DNA of 64,000 nucleotides from Abiotrophia sp965245735 (GCA_965245735.1 CBDFAX010000001.1:62001-126000); one strand, 5' to 3'; shown: positions 42,749-51,476, counted from the first letter of the stretch. Notes: a model not told the origin generated them from the letters alone. Program-made: numbers and translations.

Positions 42749-44436
42749 AATCCTTATGGTCTTTTTTTAAGGGCTACCGTGGGGTCGCCCTTTTGGGGCC
42801 CTTGCTTAAGTTGGCGGAAGCCCTACTTGAATTAGCGGTACCCTTGGTAGTAGCCCAAATTATTGACCGCATCTTGACCGGTGACGGTGCCATTTGGGGA
42901 TCCATTGTCTTCTTGTTGGGTCTAGCCCTGGCGGGTGTCATCATGGCTATTACGGCTCAGTATTTTTCTGCCAAGGCGGCCATTGGCTATACCCAGCAAT
43001 TGACCCAAGCCCTCTATCAAAAGATTAGTCGCCTGTCCGAGTCCCAGCGTCAGAGTCTAGGGGAATCCAGTCTGATTACGCGAGTGACCAATGACACCTA
43101 TCAGGTGCAGACCGGGCTTAATATCTTCTTCCGCCTCTTCCTGCGGTCACCTTTTATTGTTTTCGGGGCGGCCTATATGGCCTGGCAACTCAATGCCCAG
43201 TTGGCCAGCTATCTCTTAGTCATGATTCTGGCTCTATATCTGATTTTGGCGGTCCTGATGGGGCTGACAGCGCCTGGCTATGTTAAGATTCGCCAAGCTA
43301 CTGACCGAGTAGTCCAGGTCACGCAAGAAGGCATGGCGGGTTATCGGGTCATCCGGAGTTTTAATCAGGTAGATGGCTATCTGTCTACTTATGACCAGGT
43401 TAATCAAAACTTGCTTGGCCATCAATTAAAGACCGGCTTCCTGGCGGCTCTTACTAATCCCCTGACTTACCTAGTAGTCAATGTCACCACAGTCTTAGTC
43501 CTCTGGCAAGGGGACTGGGCTCTGGGCCAAGGCTTGCTAGCCAAGGGGGCGCTGGTGGCTCTGGTCAACTATCTGACCTTGATTTTAGGCGAGTTGATTA
43601 AAACAACCATTGTCCTAGGTAACCTCAACAAGGCCTGGATTAGCGTTCAGAGAATTCAAGCGGTCCTGGCTATGCCAGAAGAGGACCCAGGCCAGAAAAC
43701 AAATAGCCAAGTGACGCGAGGCACTTCCGCTTCGACCTGGCAGGCGCAGTCTCTGTCCTACACCTATCCAAGTAGTCCCATGCCGACAATAAAGCAGGTC
43801 AGCTTACAACTTCAAGAAGGTCAGTGGCTAGGCCTGACCGGGGTAACCGGGGCAGGTAAGACTAGCCTAATCAAACTCCTACTGGGTATCTTACCGGCTG
43901 ACCAGGGTAGCCTAGCAGGGCCAGACGCTGAAGATTTAGCCTGGGTGCCTCAACAAGCCCAACTTTTTAAGGGCACCATTCGCTCTAATCTGCTCTTGGC
44001 TCAAGACAAGGCCAGTGACCAGGACTTATGGCAGGCCTTGGCCCTGGCTCAAGCAGAAGACTTTGTTGCCGAAAAGGGTGGGCTGGATGCCCAAGTCACG
44101 GCTTTTGGTCGTAATTTCTCAGGTGGCCAACGGCAAAGACTGACCGTGGCCCGAGCCTTACTCAAGGCCAAAAAAGGCCTGATCCTTGATGATGCGACTT
44201 CAGCCCTGGACTATGCTACCGAAAGTCGCCTCCTGTCCGGCTTAAAGGCGGCGCGGCCTGACCTCATGGTCATCATGGTTTCGCAACGCTTAAATGCCTT
44301 GCGTTTTGCTGACCAAATCTTGGTCTTAGAAGATGGTCAGGCTACAGGATATGGGCCGGCCCAAGAATTAGCCCAATCCAATCCTTATTACCGGACGCTA
44401 GTCCAGACCCAAAGCCAGGGAGGTGACCGCCAATGA
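42745..44436 (+). CDS. ABC exporter half-transporter, subunit 1 (degenerate catalytic site)
   Basis: Membrane domain of six helices (about 1-300) followed by an ATPase domain, 563 residues. Walker A is GVTGAGKTS (Lys372), and the signature NFSGGQRQRL is canonical. The residue after Walker B is Asp483 instead of Glu, and the switch histidine is replaced by Gln514. These changes mark the non-hydrolytic site of a heterodimeric exporter of the LmrCD/BmrCD type. Its partner overlaps by four bases. Substrates are unknown; multidrug or lipid export is possible. Confidence 0.9.
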   Translation: MKSLWSFFKGYRGVALLGPLLKLAEALLELAVPLVVAQIIDRILTGDGAIWGSIVFLLGLALAGVIMAITAQYFSAKAAIGYTQQLTQALYQKISRLSESQRQSLGESSLITRVTNDTYQVQTGLNIFFRLFLRSPFIVFGAAYMAWQLNAQLASYLLVMILALYLILAVLMGLTAPGYVKIRQATDRVVQVTQEGMAGYRVIRSFNQVDGYLSTYDQVNQNLLGHQLKTGFLAALTNPLTYLVVNVTTVLVLWQGDWALGQGLLAKGALVALVNYLTLILGELIKTTIVLGNLNKAWISVQRIQAVLAMPEEDPGQKTNSQVTRGTSASTWQAQSLSYTYPSSPMPTIKQVSLQLQEGQWLGLTGVTGAGKTSLIKLLLGILPADQGSLAGPDAEDLAWVPQQAQLFKGTIRSNLLLAQDKASDQDLWQALALAQAEDFVAEKGGLDAQVTAFGRNFSGGQRQRLTVARALLKAKKGLILDDATSALDYATESRLLSGLKAARPDLMVIMVSQRLNALRFADQILVLEDGQATGYGPAQELAQSNPYYRTLVQTQSQGGDRQ

Positions 44437-46151
44437 CACAAGGTCAAATCATGAAACGCCTACTTAAAGGCTTGGCGAGTCGACCATGGCTCATGATCCT
44501 AGCCTTGCTATCCACCTTAGTCCAGGCCGGTCTCATCCTCTATTTACCCGTTCTGATTGGTCGAGCCATTGACTGGGTCGGGACAGGGCAGCAAGGAGTC
44601 TTGCAAGATTTGCTAGTCCAAATGTTAGTGCTTATTGGCCTAACCATTGCCTTCCAGTGGCTCAATCCTTGGCTCTACAATCAACTGGTCTATGGCCATA
44701 TGGCAGGGCTAAGACAGAAGGTCATGGCCCAGCTTCAAGTTAGTCCGGTGCCTGCCCTTGATGGTTTTGGCCTGGGAGACTTAGTCAGCCGTCTGACCAA
44801 CGACTTGGAGCAATTAACGGATGGCCTGATGATGCTCTTCACCCAACTCATGAGTGGCCTCTTCACTATTGGTGTGACCCTCTATCTCATGGCGGGCATG
44901 GACCTGGTCCTCTTTGGCTTGGTGGTCATTCTGACCCCAGTCTCCCTCTTCATTGCCCGTTTTATCGCCAAACAAAGCTATCACCGCTATCGGGATCAAG
45001 CTCAGACCCGGAGTGACCAGGCTCAGCGGGTAGAGGAGACCATTCGCCAAATGACCTTGCTGCAGGAACTAGATGCCCAGGAATTCTTAGCTGACGAGTT
45101 CCAAACCTTGAACCAGGCTTATAGCCAGGCAAGCTTAGGGGCTACCTTCTATTCTTCAACGGTCAATCCTATGACCCGCTTCGTCAATGCCTTGATTTAT
45201 GCCCTCTTAATTGGGGTGGGGGCTAGCCGGGTAGTGGGCGGCCAGTTTACAGTAGGGGAATTGGTGACTTTTCTGGCCTATGCCACCCAGTACACCAAAC
45301 CCTTCAATGATATCTCCTCCGTCTTATCGGAACTTCAGGGTGCCATTGCCTGTGCCGAACGTCTCTATCAAATTCTGGATTTGCCAAGCTTAGTTGAAAG
45401 TGCCACGCTTGACCTGGCAGGTGACCAGGTTCAAGGCGCTGTTGATTTTGTCGACATGGCCTTCTCCTATGACCCAGCCCAACCCCTGATTCAAGACTTC
45501 AACCTGCATGTGCCGCCTGGCAGTATGGTGGCCGTGGTGGGGCCAACTGGGGCCGGTAAATCCACCATGATTAACTTGCTCATGCGCTATTATGAGCCAA
45601 GCTCTGGTGCCATTGAGTTAGACGGCCAAGATATTGCGACCTATAGACGACAATCTTGGCGCGATCAACTTGGCTTGGTGCCCCAGGAAACCTGGCTCTT
45701 CACAGGGACGGTCCATGACAATATTGCTTTTGGCCGACCAGAGGCCAGTCGCCAGGAGGTAGTCGCTGCGGCTAAGGCGGCTAAGGCTCATCACTTTATT
45801 GAACTCCTGCCCCAGGGCTATGACACTATCCTGTCAGGACAGGGTGGGGGACTGTCGCAAGGGCAGGCCCAACTGCTAGCCTTGGCTCGAATTTTCATTA
45901 AGCCACCTAAGGTCCTATTGCTGGATGAGGCGACCTCGTCCATCGACGCTTATACAGAGCTCAAGGTCCAAGAAGCCTTCAACCAACTTATGGCTGGCCG
46001 GACCAGCTTTGTCATTGCCCACCGCTTGGCTACCATTCGCAGTGCGGATCTGATTATTGTCATGAATCATGGGGCCATTGTGGAGCAAGGGACTCACGAC
46101 CAACTCATGGCTAAGCGCCAACTTTACTACCAAATGCAAGAAGAAGTCTAA
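44433..46151 (+). CDS. ABC exporter half-transporter, subunit 2
   Basis: Partner of the upstream half-transporter, 572 residues, six membrane helices and an ATPase domain. Walker A is VGPTGAGKST. Walker B LLLDEATSSID has the catalytic Glu499, and His530 (IAHRL) is the switch residue. Its signature is LSQGQ (474-478), not LSGGQ, so it completes the degenerate site with subunit 1. The consensus site uses this Glu with the LSGGQ-type loop of subunit 1. The asymmetric pair matches known heterodimeric exporters. Confidence 0.92.
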   Translation: MTQGQIMKRLLKGLASRPWLMILALLSTLVQAGLILYLPVLIGRAIDWVGTGQQGVLQDLLVQMLVLIGLTIAFQWLNPWLYNQLVYGHMAGLRQKVMAQLQVSPVPALDGFGLGDLVSRLTNDLEQLTDGLMMLFTQLMSGLFTIGVTLYLMAGMDLVLFGLVVILTPVSLFIARFIAKQSYHRYRDQAQTRSDQAQRVEETIRQMTLLQELDAQEFLADEFQTLNQAYSQASLGATFYSSTVNPMTRFVNALIYALLIGVGASRVVGGQFTVGELVTFLAYATQYTKPFNDISSVLSELQGAIACAERLYQILDLPSLVESATLDLAGDQVQGAVDFVDMAFSYDPAQPLIQDFNLHVPPGSMVAVVGPTGAGKSTMINLLMRYYEPSSGAIELDGQDIATYRRQSWRDQLGLVPQETWLFTGTVHDNIAFGRPEASRQEVVAAAKAAKAHHFIELLPQGYDTILSGQGGGLSQGQAQLLALARIFIKPPKVLLLDEATSSIDAYTELKVQEAFNQLMAGRTSFVIAHRLATIRSADLIIVMNHGAIVEQGTHDQLMAKRQLYYQMQEEV

Positions 46152-46189
46152 GACTTTTCAGAAAAATTTGCTAAGACTGCATAAAGCCT

Positions 46190-46218
46190 TAGCATAATAG
46201 GTGAAATTGTGCTATAAT
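46190..46218 (+). promoter_or_regulatory. Promoter of the DUF402 gene
   Basis: TATAAT at 46213-46218 preceded by TG at 46210-46211 gives an extended -10. TTAGCA is 18 bases upstream, at 46189-46194. Confidence 0.65.
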
Positions 46219-46280
46219 ATCGGAGTATTGGTTAACGGTCGAAGTACCGGTTCAATTTGGAACGGAAAGTAGGTTCAGTG

Positions 46281-46832
46281 ATGAAACAACCCAAGGAAGG
46301 CGAGTTCATCACGATTAAAAGTTATAAGCATGATGGGTCTTTGCATCGGACCTGGCGCGATACCATGGTATTGAAGACCAGCGATCAATCCATCATTGGG
46401 TGTAACGATCATACTTTAGTAACGGAATCGGACGGTCGTCGCTGGGTAACCCGGGAAGCAGCCTTGCTCTATTATCACCAGCATTTCTGGTTTAATATTG
46501 TAGCCATGATTCGCAAACGCGGCGTTACTTATTACTGTAACTTGGCTTCTCCTTATCTGATTGATAATGAGGCGCTCAAGTATATCGACTATGATTTAGA
46601 TATTAAGGTATTTCCTGATGGGGAAAAGCGGCTGCTGGACTTGGACGAGTACGAGCTCCACAGCAAGCGATACCGCTATCCGGAAGAAATCGATCGTATC
46701 CTCAAATATAATATCCAAGAACTGGTCCGCTGGATCGAAGAGAAGAAAGGTCCTTTTGCGCCAGAATTCGTGGATATCTGGTATGAGCGGTATTGTCAAC
46801 TGACTCATCGACGTAAATCTAAGCATAACTGA
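46281..46832 (+). CDS. DUF402 nucleoside tri-/diphosphate phosphatase
   Basis: A 183-residue protein of the YgaC/Ntdp family, which hydrolyses nucleoside tri- and diphosphates. Visible signatures are ITIKSYKHDGSLHRTW, YFNIVAMI-type strands (FWFNIVAMIRKRGVTYYCNLASP) and YIDYDLDIKVFPDGEKRLLDLDEYE with acidic metal-binding residues. The ATG at 46281 follows AAAGTAGG. It is transcribed alone and ends at a strong terminator. Confidence 0.88.
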   Translation: MKQPKEGEFITIKSYKHDGSLHRTWRDTMVLKTSDQSIIGCNDHTLVTESDGRRWVTREAALLYYHQHFWFNIVAMIRKRGVTYYCNLASPYLIDNEALKYIDYDLDIKVFPDGEKRLLDLDEYELHSKRYRYPEEIDRILKYNIQELVRWIEEKKGPFAPEFVDIWYERYCQLTHRRKSKHN

Positions 46833-46854
46833 TTAATCGTGATGCCAATTGATT

Positions 46855-46890
46855 AAAGAAGAGGCTGGGAAGATCCCAGCCTCTTCTTTT
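46855..46890 (+). terminator. Terminator after the DUF402 gene
   Basis: Fifteen-base arms AAGAAGAGGCTGGGA and TCCCAGCCTCTTCTT, followed by TTCTT. Confidence 0.9.
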
Positions 46891-46903
46891 CTTAGGTCTT
46901 CAG

Positions 46904-47196
46904 CCCCAAATCTTTCAGATTTGGGGGCGGGCCTTTGCTTGTGCTAGGCCCTAGTCTGACTGACCTTGCCTATTTATAGGTTACACCTATAAATAGGGTT
47001 TGAGCGCGACTTTTTTACGGGGGAATTTGGCTAAATTTCACATAGTCGGGTCAATTTCACAAGAATGTTCGTGTTTTTAGCCAAGAAGGTTGATTTAAAG
47101 GGATTCTGCATGGAGCCCTTATGAAAATGCCCTTATATAACAAATGTATATTTGCCTATAAATCTTGCTAGCTTGAGCTTTTAAGTGCGCTCAAGC
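46904..47196 (+). other. Hairpin-rich non-coding region before glmS
   Basis: No credible gene. Three hairpins come in a row: CCCCAAATCT-TTC-AGATTTGGGG (46904-46926), GGGCCT...AGGCCC (46929-46951) and a perfect 13-bp stem CCTATTTATAGGT-TAC-complement (46969-46997). A wider pair TTGGCTAAA/TTTAGCCAA spans 47027-47084, and GCTTGAGC/GCTCAAGC lies at 47171-47196. This could be a small RNA, a set of palindromic repeats or remains of an older leader. Confidence 0.7.
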
Positions 47197-47222
47197 CCGG
47201 TACAATCAGGAGTTGAGAATTT

Positions 47223-47251
47223 TTGACATTACAAATACTTTATAGTAAAGT
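47223..47251 (+). promoter_or_regulatory. glmS promoter
   Basis: TTGACA at 47223-47228, 17 bases, TAAAGT at 47246-47251. The transcript would start about 50 bases before the ribozyme cleavage point. Confidence 0.7.
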
Positions 47252-47253
47252 AT
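47235..47253 (+). promoter_or_regulatory. Dyad over the glmS -10 box
   Basis: ATACTTTATAGTAAAGTAT is an inverted repeat of eight-base arms around TAG, covering the spacer end and the whole -10 box. It is an operator candidate, but AT-rich chance symmetry is possible. Confidence 0.5.
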
Positions 47254-47304
47254 AAGGAGCTTTTAGAAAATTCAAAGTCAAGGAGGATAGTTGTAGACCA
47301 ATGG

Positions 47305-47456
47305 ATAGCGCCAGCCCTTCACATAAGAAGGGGACGAGGAGCGGGTTTATCGAATTTTCGGCGGATGACCCGGGGCCGTGCAGTCCACAAGAGAGAGCAT
47401 AAAACTGGGGATGCAAATCCCAGGACAGAGGCTCTGTCTAAGCACCTAAAAGCAAC
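47305..47456 (+). ncRNA. glmS self-cleaving ribozyme/riboswitch
   Basis: Canonical core: AGCGCC at 47307-47312 with cleavage expected between A47307 and G47308, then GACGAGG, GGGTTTATCGAA, TTTCGGCGGATGAC and the P4 hairpin CTGGGG...CCCAG. The P4.1 stem GACAGAG/CTCTGTC follows. GlcN-6-P is the cofactor; cleavage exposes the glmS mRNA to decay, giving product feedback. Confidence 0.97.
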
Positions 47457-47489
47457 TTAATTTATGATAATAAAGGAGTTGTTACCCCC

Positions 47490-49295
47490 ATGTGTGGAGT
47501 AGTAGGAATGATCGGCGCGGGCAAGGTTCAAGAAACCTTGATTACCGGCCTAGAAAAGTTAGAGTATCGTGGTTATGATTCAGCAGGTATCTTTGTGCGC
47601 AACAATGAGACCGTGGGCTTTTTCAAGGAAGTAGGGCGCATTGCTCAACTCAAGGAAATTGTGGATTTCGATTTACCTGCCACTGTTGGGATTGGCCACA
47701 CCCGTTGGGCTACCCACGGGCCAGCTACCCAATACAATGCCCACCCACATTTATCCGCTAGCGGTCGTTTTGCCTTAGTGCACAATGGTGTGATTGAGAA
47801 CTTTGCTGACCTTAAGGCTAACTATCTGCAAGACGTCGACTTCAAGTCTGATACTGACACAGAAGTCGTAGTTCAATTGATTGAGCACTTTGCCCTAAAA
47901 GATGGCTTGTCAGGTAAGGAAGCCTTCAAGAAGGCCCTGAGCTTGATTCATGGTTCTTACGCCTTCGGTTTAATCGACAGCGAGACCCCAGATACCCTCT
48001 ATGCAGCTAAGAATAAATCACCGCTCTTAGTGGGCTTAGGCCAAGGCTACAACCTGATTGCGTCAGATGCCATGGCAACCATACACTTAACTTCTGACTA
48101 CCTAGAAATCAAGGACAAGGAATTTGTGACCTTGACACCATCTGCTGTGACCATCGAAACCTACTCAGGTCAAGTGGTAGAGCGTGCTGCCTTCAAAGCA
48201 GAATTAGACGCGGCAGATTTAGAGAAGGGCGCTTACCCTTACTACATGATTAAAGAAATCGACGAGCAACCAACCGTTATGCGTCGTCTGATTCAAGAAT
48301 ACCAAGGCGGCAAGGACCACTTCCATGTATCTGAAGACCTTTTGGCTGCTTTAACAGAAGCGGACCGCCTCTATGTGGTAGCCTGCGGGACTAGCTACCA
48401 TGCTGGTTGGGTCGGCAAGAACTTGATTGAGAAGATGGCCGGCAAGCCAGTCGATGTCCTCTTAGCCAGCGAATTTGCCTATGACCTGCCAATCTTTAGC
48501 AGCAAACCACTCTTTATCTTCTTGACCCAGTCTGGGGAAACGGCAGACAGCCGTCAGGCCTTGGTTCGTGTCAATGAGTTGGGTTACCCATCCTTGACCA
48601 TTACCAACGTTAAGGGTTCTACCTTATCTCGTGAAGCAAGCCATACCCTCTTGCTGCACGCTGGGCCGGAAATCGCGGTGGCTTCTACCAAGGCGTATAC
48701 CGCTCAAATCGCAGTTATGGCCATCTTGGCAGACTGCCTAGCCCGCCACTTAGGTAAGGAAACAGACTTCGACATGGCACATGAGCTAAGCTTAGTGGCT
48801 AGCGCCATGGAATCTATCTTGGCAGAGAAAGATCAGCTTGAAGCATGGTGTAACGCCAACTTGATGGAACCTCGCAATGCCTTCTATATCGGCCGTCTCT
48901 TGGACTACTATGTGTCCATGGAAGCTGCCCTCAAGCTCAAGGAGATTACCTATATTCAGACCGAAGCTTTTGCAGCCGGTGAATTGAAGCACGGGACCAT
49001 TGCCTTGATTGAGGAAGGGACTCCTGTTTTGGCCTTAATCAGTGATCCAAGCGTAGCCGCTCATACCCGCGGTAACGTGGAAGAAGTCAAGGCACGTGGC
49101 GCCCAAGCAGTTGTGATTGCAAGCCAAGAAGTAGCCAAAGAAGACGACTTCTTCGTGGTACCAAATGTAACCAAATTATTGAGCCCACTGGCTATGGTGG
49201 TCGTGACTCAATTAATTGCTTACTATACTGCCCTAGGCCGTGGCCTAGACGTGGACAAACCACGTAACTTGGCTAAGTCCGTTACAGTTGAATAA
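47490..49295 (+). CDS. glmS: Glutamine-fructose-6-phosphate aminotransferase (isomerizing)
   Basis: Makes GlcN-6-P from fructose-6-P and glutamine, the entry to amino-sugar and wall synthesis. It has 601 residues. The N-terminal glutaminase has Cys2 (after Met) in MCGVVGMIG. Two SIS domains (about 280-420 and 455-590) hold the isomerase, with TQSGETADS and the C-terminal DKPRNLAKSVTVE motif. The AAAGGAG site lies just after the ribozyme. Sialic acid catabolism would supply the same pool and should lower need for GlmS. Confidence 0.98.
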   Translation: MCGVVGMIGAGKVQETLITGLEKLEYRGYDSAGIFVRNNETVGFFKEVGRIAQLKEIVDFDLPATVGIGHTRWATHGPATQYNAHPHLSASGRFALVHNGVIENFADLKANYLQDVDFKSDTDTEVVVQLIEHFALKDGLSGKEAFKKALSLIHGSYAFGLIDSETPDTLYAAKNKSPLLVGLGQGYNLIASDAMATIHLTSDYLEIKDKEFVTLTPSAVTIETYSGQVVERAAFKAELDAADLEKGAYPYYMIKEIDEQPTVMRRLIQEYQGGKDHFHVSEDLLAALTEADRLYVVACGTSYHAGWVGKNLIEKMAGKPVDVLLASEFAYDLPIFSSKPLFIFLTQSGETADSRQALVRVNELGYPSLTITNVKGSTLSREASHTLLLHAGPEIAVASTKAYTAQIAVMAILADCLARHLGKETDFDMAHELSLVASAMESILAEKDQLEAWCNANLMEPRNAFYIGRLLDYYVSMEAALKLKEITYIQTEAFAAGELKHGTIALIEEGTPVLALISDPSVAAHTRGNVEEVKARGAQAVVIASQEVAKEDDFFVVPNVTKLLSPLAMVVVTQLIAYYTALGRGLDVDKPRNLAKSVTVE

Positions 49296-49310
49296 AAGAT
49301 TAAAAGGTTA

Positions 49311-49341
49311 AAAGGTTGGGATTGTCGTCCCAGCCTTTTTC
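49311..49341 (+). terminator. Terminator after glmS
   Basis: AAGGTTGGGA and TCCCAGCCTT arms (one G-T pair), then TTTTT. Confidence 0.85.
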
Positions 49342-49367
49342 TAATGATGAGTAAAATTAGTGGCCTA

Positions 49368-49396
49368 TTGACAGGCAAGGTAGGGAGGCGTATACT
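49368..49396 (+). promoter_or_regulatory. Strong promoter before the 168-aa secreted protein
   Basis: TTGACA at 49368-49373, 17 bases, TATACT at 49391-49396. Transcription should begin near 49403, leaving a leader of about 230 bases. Confidence 0.8.
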
Positions 49397-49412
49397 ATCT
49401 GCAAGCACTTAC

Positions 49413-49502
49413 ATGAAGTTGAAGCCAGGCATAAGTAGCCTAGCCCTAGACCAAGAAATAGCCGAATATTTGAAAGAAGAGAGCGTGAAAGTAAACCAGT
49501 GA
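49413..49502 (+). CDS. Possible 29-codon leader ORF
   Basis: ATG at 49413 opens a 29-codon frame (MKLKPGISSLALDQEIAEYL... ) ending with TGA at 49500-49502. It lies about ten bases after the predicted transcription start and has no ribosome binding site, so it would have to be translated almost leaderless. It may be chance. The rest of 49341-49635 shows no other gene. Confidence 0.2.
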   Translation: MKLKPGISSLALDQEIAEYLKEESVKVNQ

Positions 49503-49635
49503 TAGAACTTGATATGACTTGTTTAGTAGGAGGCCTTGCCTGTTAAAGACTCTATGTTGGTGCCTAATCGTCCTTTTAGCCAGCATCAGTCCATCTTAAG
49601 GAGAGACTGACACACAGAATGTGGAGGTGTCCGAG

Positions 49636-50142
49636 ATGAAAGCACTCAAACAATTTCTCATTCCTTTTCTAGCTATTTTACTTAGCTTGGTCACTTGGAC
49701 CTCGGTGGCAGCCAGTCCGCGCCAAGTAGTCTTCCGCAATGATACTGCCAACAGCAGTCTAGTAGCCATTGAAATCAAGGACACGACGGTACGACTCTAT
49801 CTGCCAGAGACCTATCGCTTTAACCGTGACAGTCAGACCGACCAAGTGCTAGATGATTTTTATCAACTAACCCAGAACCCCCAAAGAACTTCCTTGGCTG
49901 ATCCAAGTAAGAAGCAAGAGGCCAGCCAGGTAAGGCTGGACTATGTCGAGCATAGTGACCATGACCAAGACATCACACCGCGTTACTTTGAGTTTAAGAA
50001 TGTGGAAATAGTAGAAGAGCCATCTTCTATTAAGGTCCTATATGATAAGACCACGGTCACGCGTTTAGTGGCTCAAATTCTGACCGGCAAGGCCCTGGAT
50101 TTACAGGGTAACCAATTTTCTATTCAAGAAGTCAAGCCATAA
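49636..50142 (+). CDS. Secreted protein of unknown function, 168 aa
   Basis: Not recognised. A signal peptide (about 1-27, ending VAAS or VAA) precedes a 140-residue mature part with alternating strands (VVFRNDTANSSLVAIEIKD, YFEFKNVEIVEEPSSIKVLY). There is no lipobox or wall anchor. The ATG at 49636 is six bases from GGAGGTG. It has its own strong promoter with a long leader and a good terminator, so it is an independently expressed small exoprotein. Confidence 0.7.
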   Translation: MKALKQFLIPFLAILLSLVTWTSVAASPRQVVFRNDTANSSLVAIEIKDTTVRLYLPETYRFNRDSQTDQVLDDFYQLTQNPQRTSLADPSKKQEASQVRLDYVEHSDHDQDITPRYFEFKNVEIVEEPSSIKVLYDKTTVTRLVAQILTGKALDLQGNQFSIQEVKP

Positions 50143-50148
50143 GACCCT

Positions 50149-50191
50149 AGCCGACTACTTAGCAGTGACTTGTCAAAGTAGTCGGCTTTTT
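50149..50191 (+). terminator. Terminator after the 168-aa protein
   Basis: Twelve-base arms AGCCGACTACTT and AAGTAGTCGGCT, then TTTTT. Confidence 0.9.
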
Positions 50192-50256
50192 CATTGCTAT
50201 TTCATAAGGCTATGCTATAATAAGATTATGGAAACGCTTAACAAGGAGGTTCTCAT

Positions 50257-50721
50257 ATGGAAAAAGTTGTGTACACGAACTATTGGGTAGACCGCTATAC
50301 AGATGCCCGCAAGGAGCATGGATCCTACCTGACGGAGGAAGAAGCCCTCAATGCTATTTACACCTGGTGGCGCATCCACAAGGAGCACCATCGGGACGTC
50401 AAGGAGACGCGGACTAATACCGGGGCCTTGGAAATCACTTATGATGATGACCGTTATGTCTACCGGATTGAAAAACGCAAAATCCAAGGCAATTTGCCAA
50501 GTCGCAGCTATCAACTCTGGACCCAAGGACAAATTGACGCCCAACGTCAACAATTGCAACTGTCTGATGATGAGTTCCTCTTCGACGAGTTGGCTGAGCC
50601 TTACCGCGACCGTCTCATTGAAGTGATGGCTGATGCTAGCAAGGTACGCAACTTCTGCTATACCCAAGATGGCCGCCTAGTGGTGAAACTGTCTGACCTT
50701 AAGGCAGCCCGGCAACGTTAA
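50257..50721 (+). CDS. Hypothetical protein, 154 aa
   Basis: Not recognised. A soluble, highly charged protein with the opening VVYTNYWVDRYTDARKEHGS, a YDDDRYVYRIEKRK strand and a C-terminal helical part. No signal peptide or membrane segment. A strong AAGGAGG site precedes the ATG. It is monocistronic and ends at a bidirectional terminator facing yggS. Confidence 0.7.
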   Translation: MEKVVYTNYWVDRYTDARKEHGSYLTEEEALNAIYTWWRIHKEHHRDVKETRTNTGALEITYDDDRYVYRIEKRKIQGNLPSRSYQLWTQGQIDAQRQQLQLSDDEFLFDELAEPYRDRLIEVMADASKVRNFCYTQDGRLVVKLSDLKAARQR

Positions 50722-50734
50722 AAACAATAAAATA

Positions 50735-50775
50735 AGCCCCTGAAGCCATTTGGAATCCTGGCTTCAGGGGTCTTT
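50735..50775. terminator. Bidirectional terminator
   Basis: Twelve-base arms CCCCTGAAGCCA and TGGCTTCAGGGG with a ten-base loop between convergent genes. Confidence 0.85.
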
Positions 50776-50789
50776 CTTGATAGCATAAC

Positions 50790-51476
50790 TTAATAGCCTT
50801 CAGGCGCAAAGAGGGCACTGCCCACACGCAGGAAGCTAGCACCTTCCTCGGTGGCGATGGTATAGTCTTGGCTCATGCCCATGCTGAGCTCACTACAAGG
50901 AGCGTGAGGATAGCCGGCTTCTTGGACTAGGAGTTGGAGATGTTTGAGCGTCTTGAAGAAGAAGTGGAGCTCGCCTTCTAGGGCATCGGCTGGCGCCATG
51001 GTCATCAGGCCCACGATTTCAATCTTGTCGTAAGGAGCTAGCTGCTCGATGGCCGCAAAGACTTGCTCGGGCTCATAGCCTGTCTTGCTCTCTTCGCCCG
51101 ATACATTGACCTGGAGGAAGCACTTGACGGGGTGGTCGGCCCGCTTTTGAATTTCCTTGGCTAAGTCAAAGCGGTCTAGGGCATGGAGATAGTCAATTTG
51201 ATTGATAAACTCCTTGACCTGGCGGGTTTGGACCCGGCCGATGAAGTGCCAGACAATGTCTGGAGCAGTTTGGGCTAGGGTGGCCTGCTTTTCTAAGAGG
51301 GCAGGATAGCGATTCTCGCCAAAATGCCGTTGGCCTAAATCATAGAGGGCTTGAATTTGGTCGGCGCCCACGGTCTTGCTGACGGCAATTAGCTGAGGGG
51401 CCTTGCCTTCTGGGGTATGTTTTTGGATACGGTCTAAGACCGCCTGATAGCGATCCTGGATGAGCTTCTGAGTCAT
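50790..51476 (-). CDS. YggS-family PLP-binding protein
   Basis: PLP homeostasis protein of 228 residues with an alanine-racemase-like barrel. The PLP lysine is Lys34 in LIAVSKTVG. HFGENRYPALLEKQ, WHFIGRVQTRQ and the late SMGMSQDYTIATEEGASFLRVGSALF are family signatures. HFIGRVQTRQ differs from the more common HFIGxLQxxK. AGGAGGAA precedes the ATG. It has its own promoter. Confidence 0.95.
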   Translation of the reverse strand: MTQKLIQDRYQAVLDRIQKHTPEGKAPQLIAVSKTVGADQIQALYDLGQRHFGENRYPALLEKQATLAQTAPDIVWHFIGRVQTRQVKEFINQIDYLHALDRFDLAKEIQKRADHPVKCFLQVNVSGEESKTGYEPEQVFAAIEQLAPYDKIEIVGLMTMAPADALEGELHFFFKTLKHLQLLVQEAGYPHAPCSELSMGMSQDYTIATEEGASFLRVGSALFAPEGY

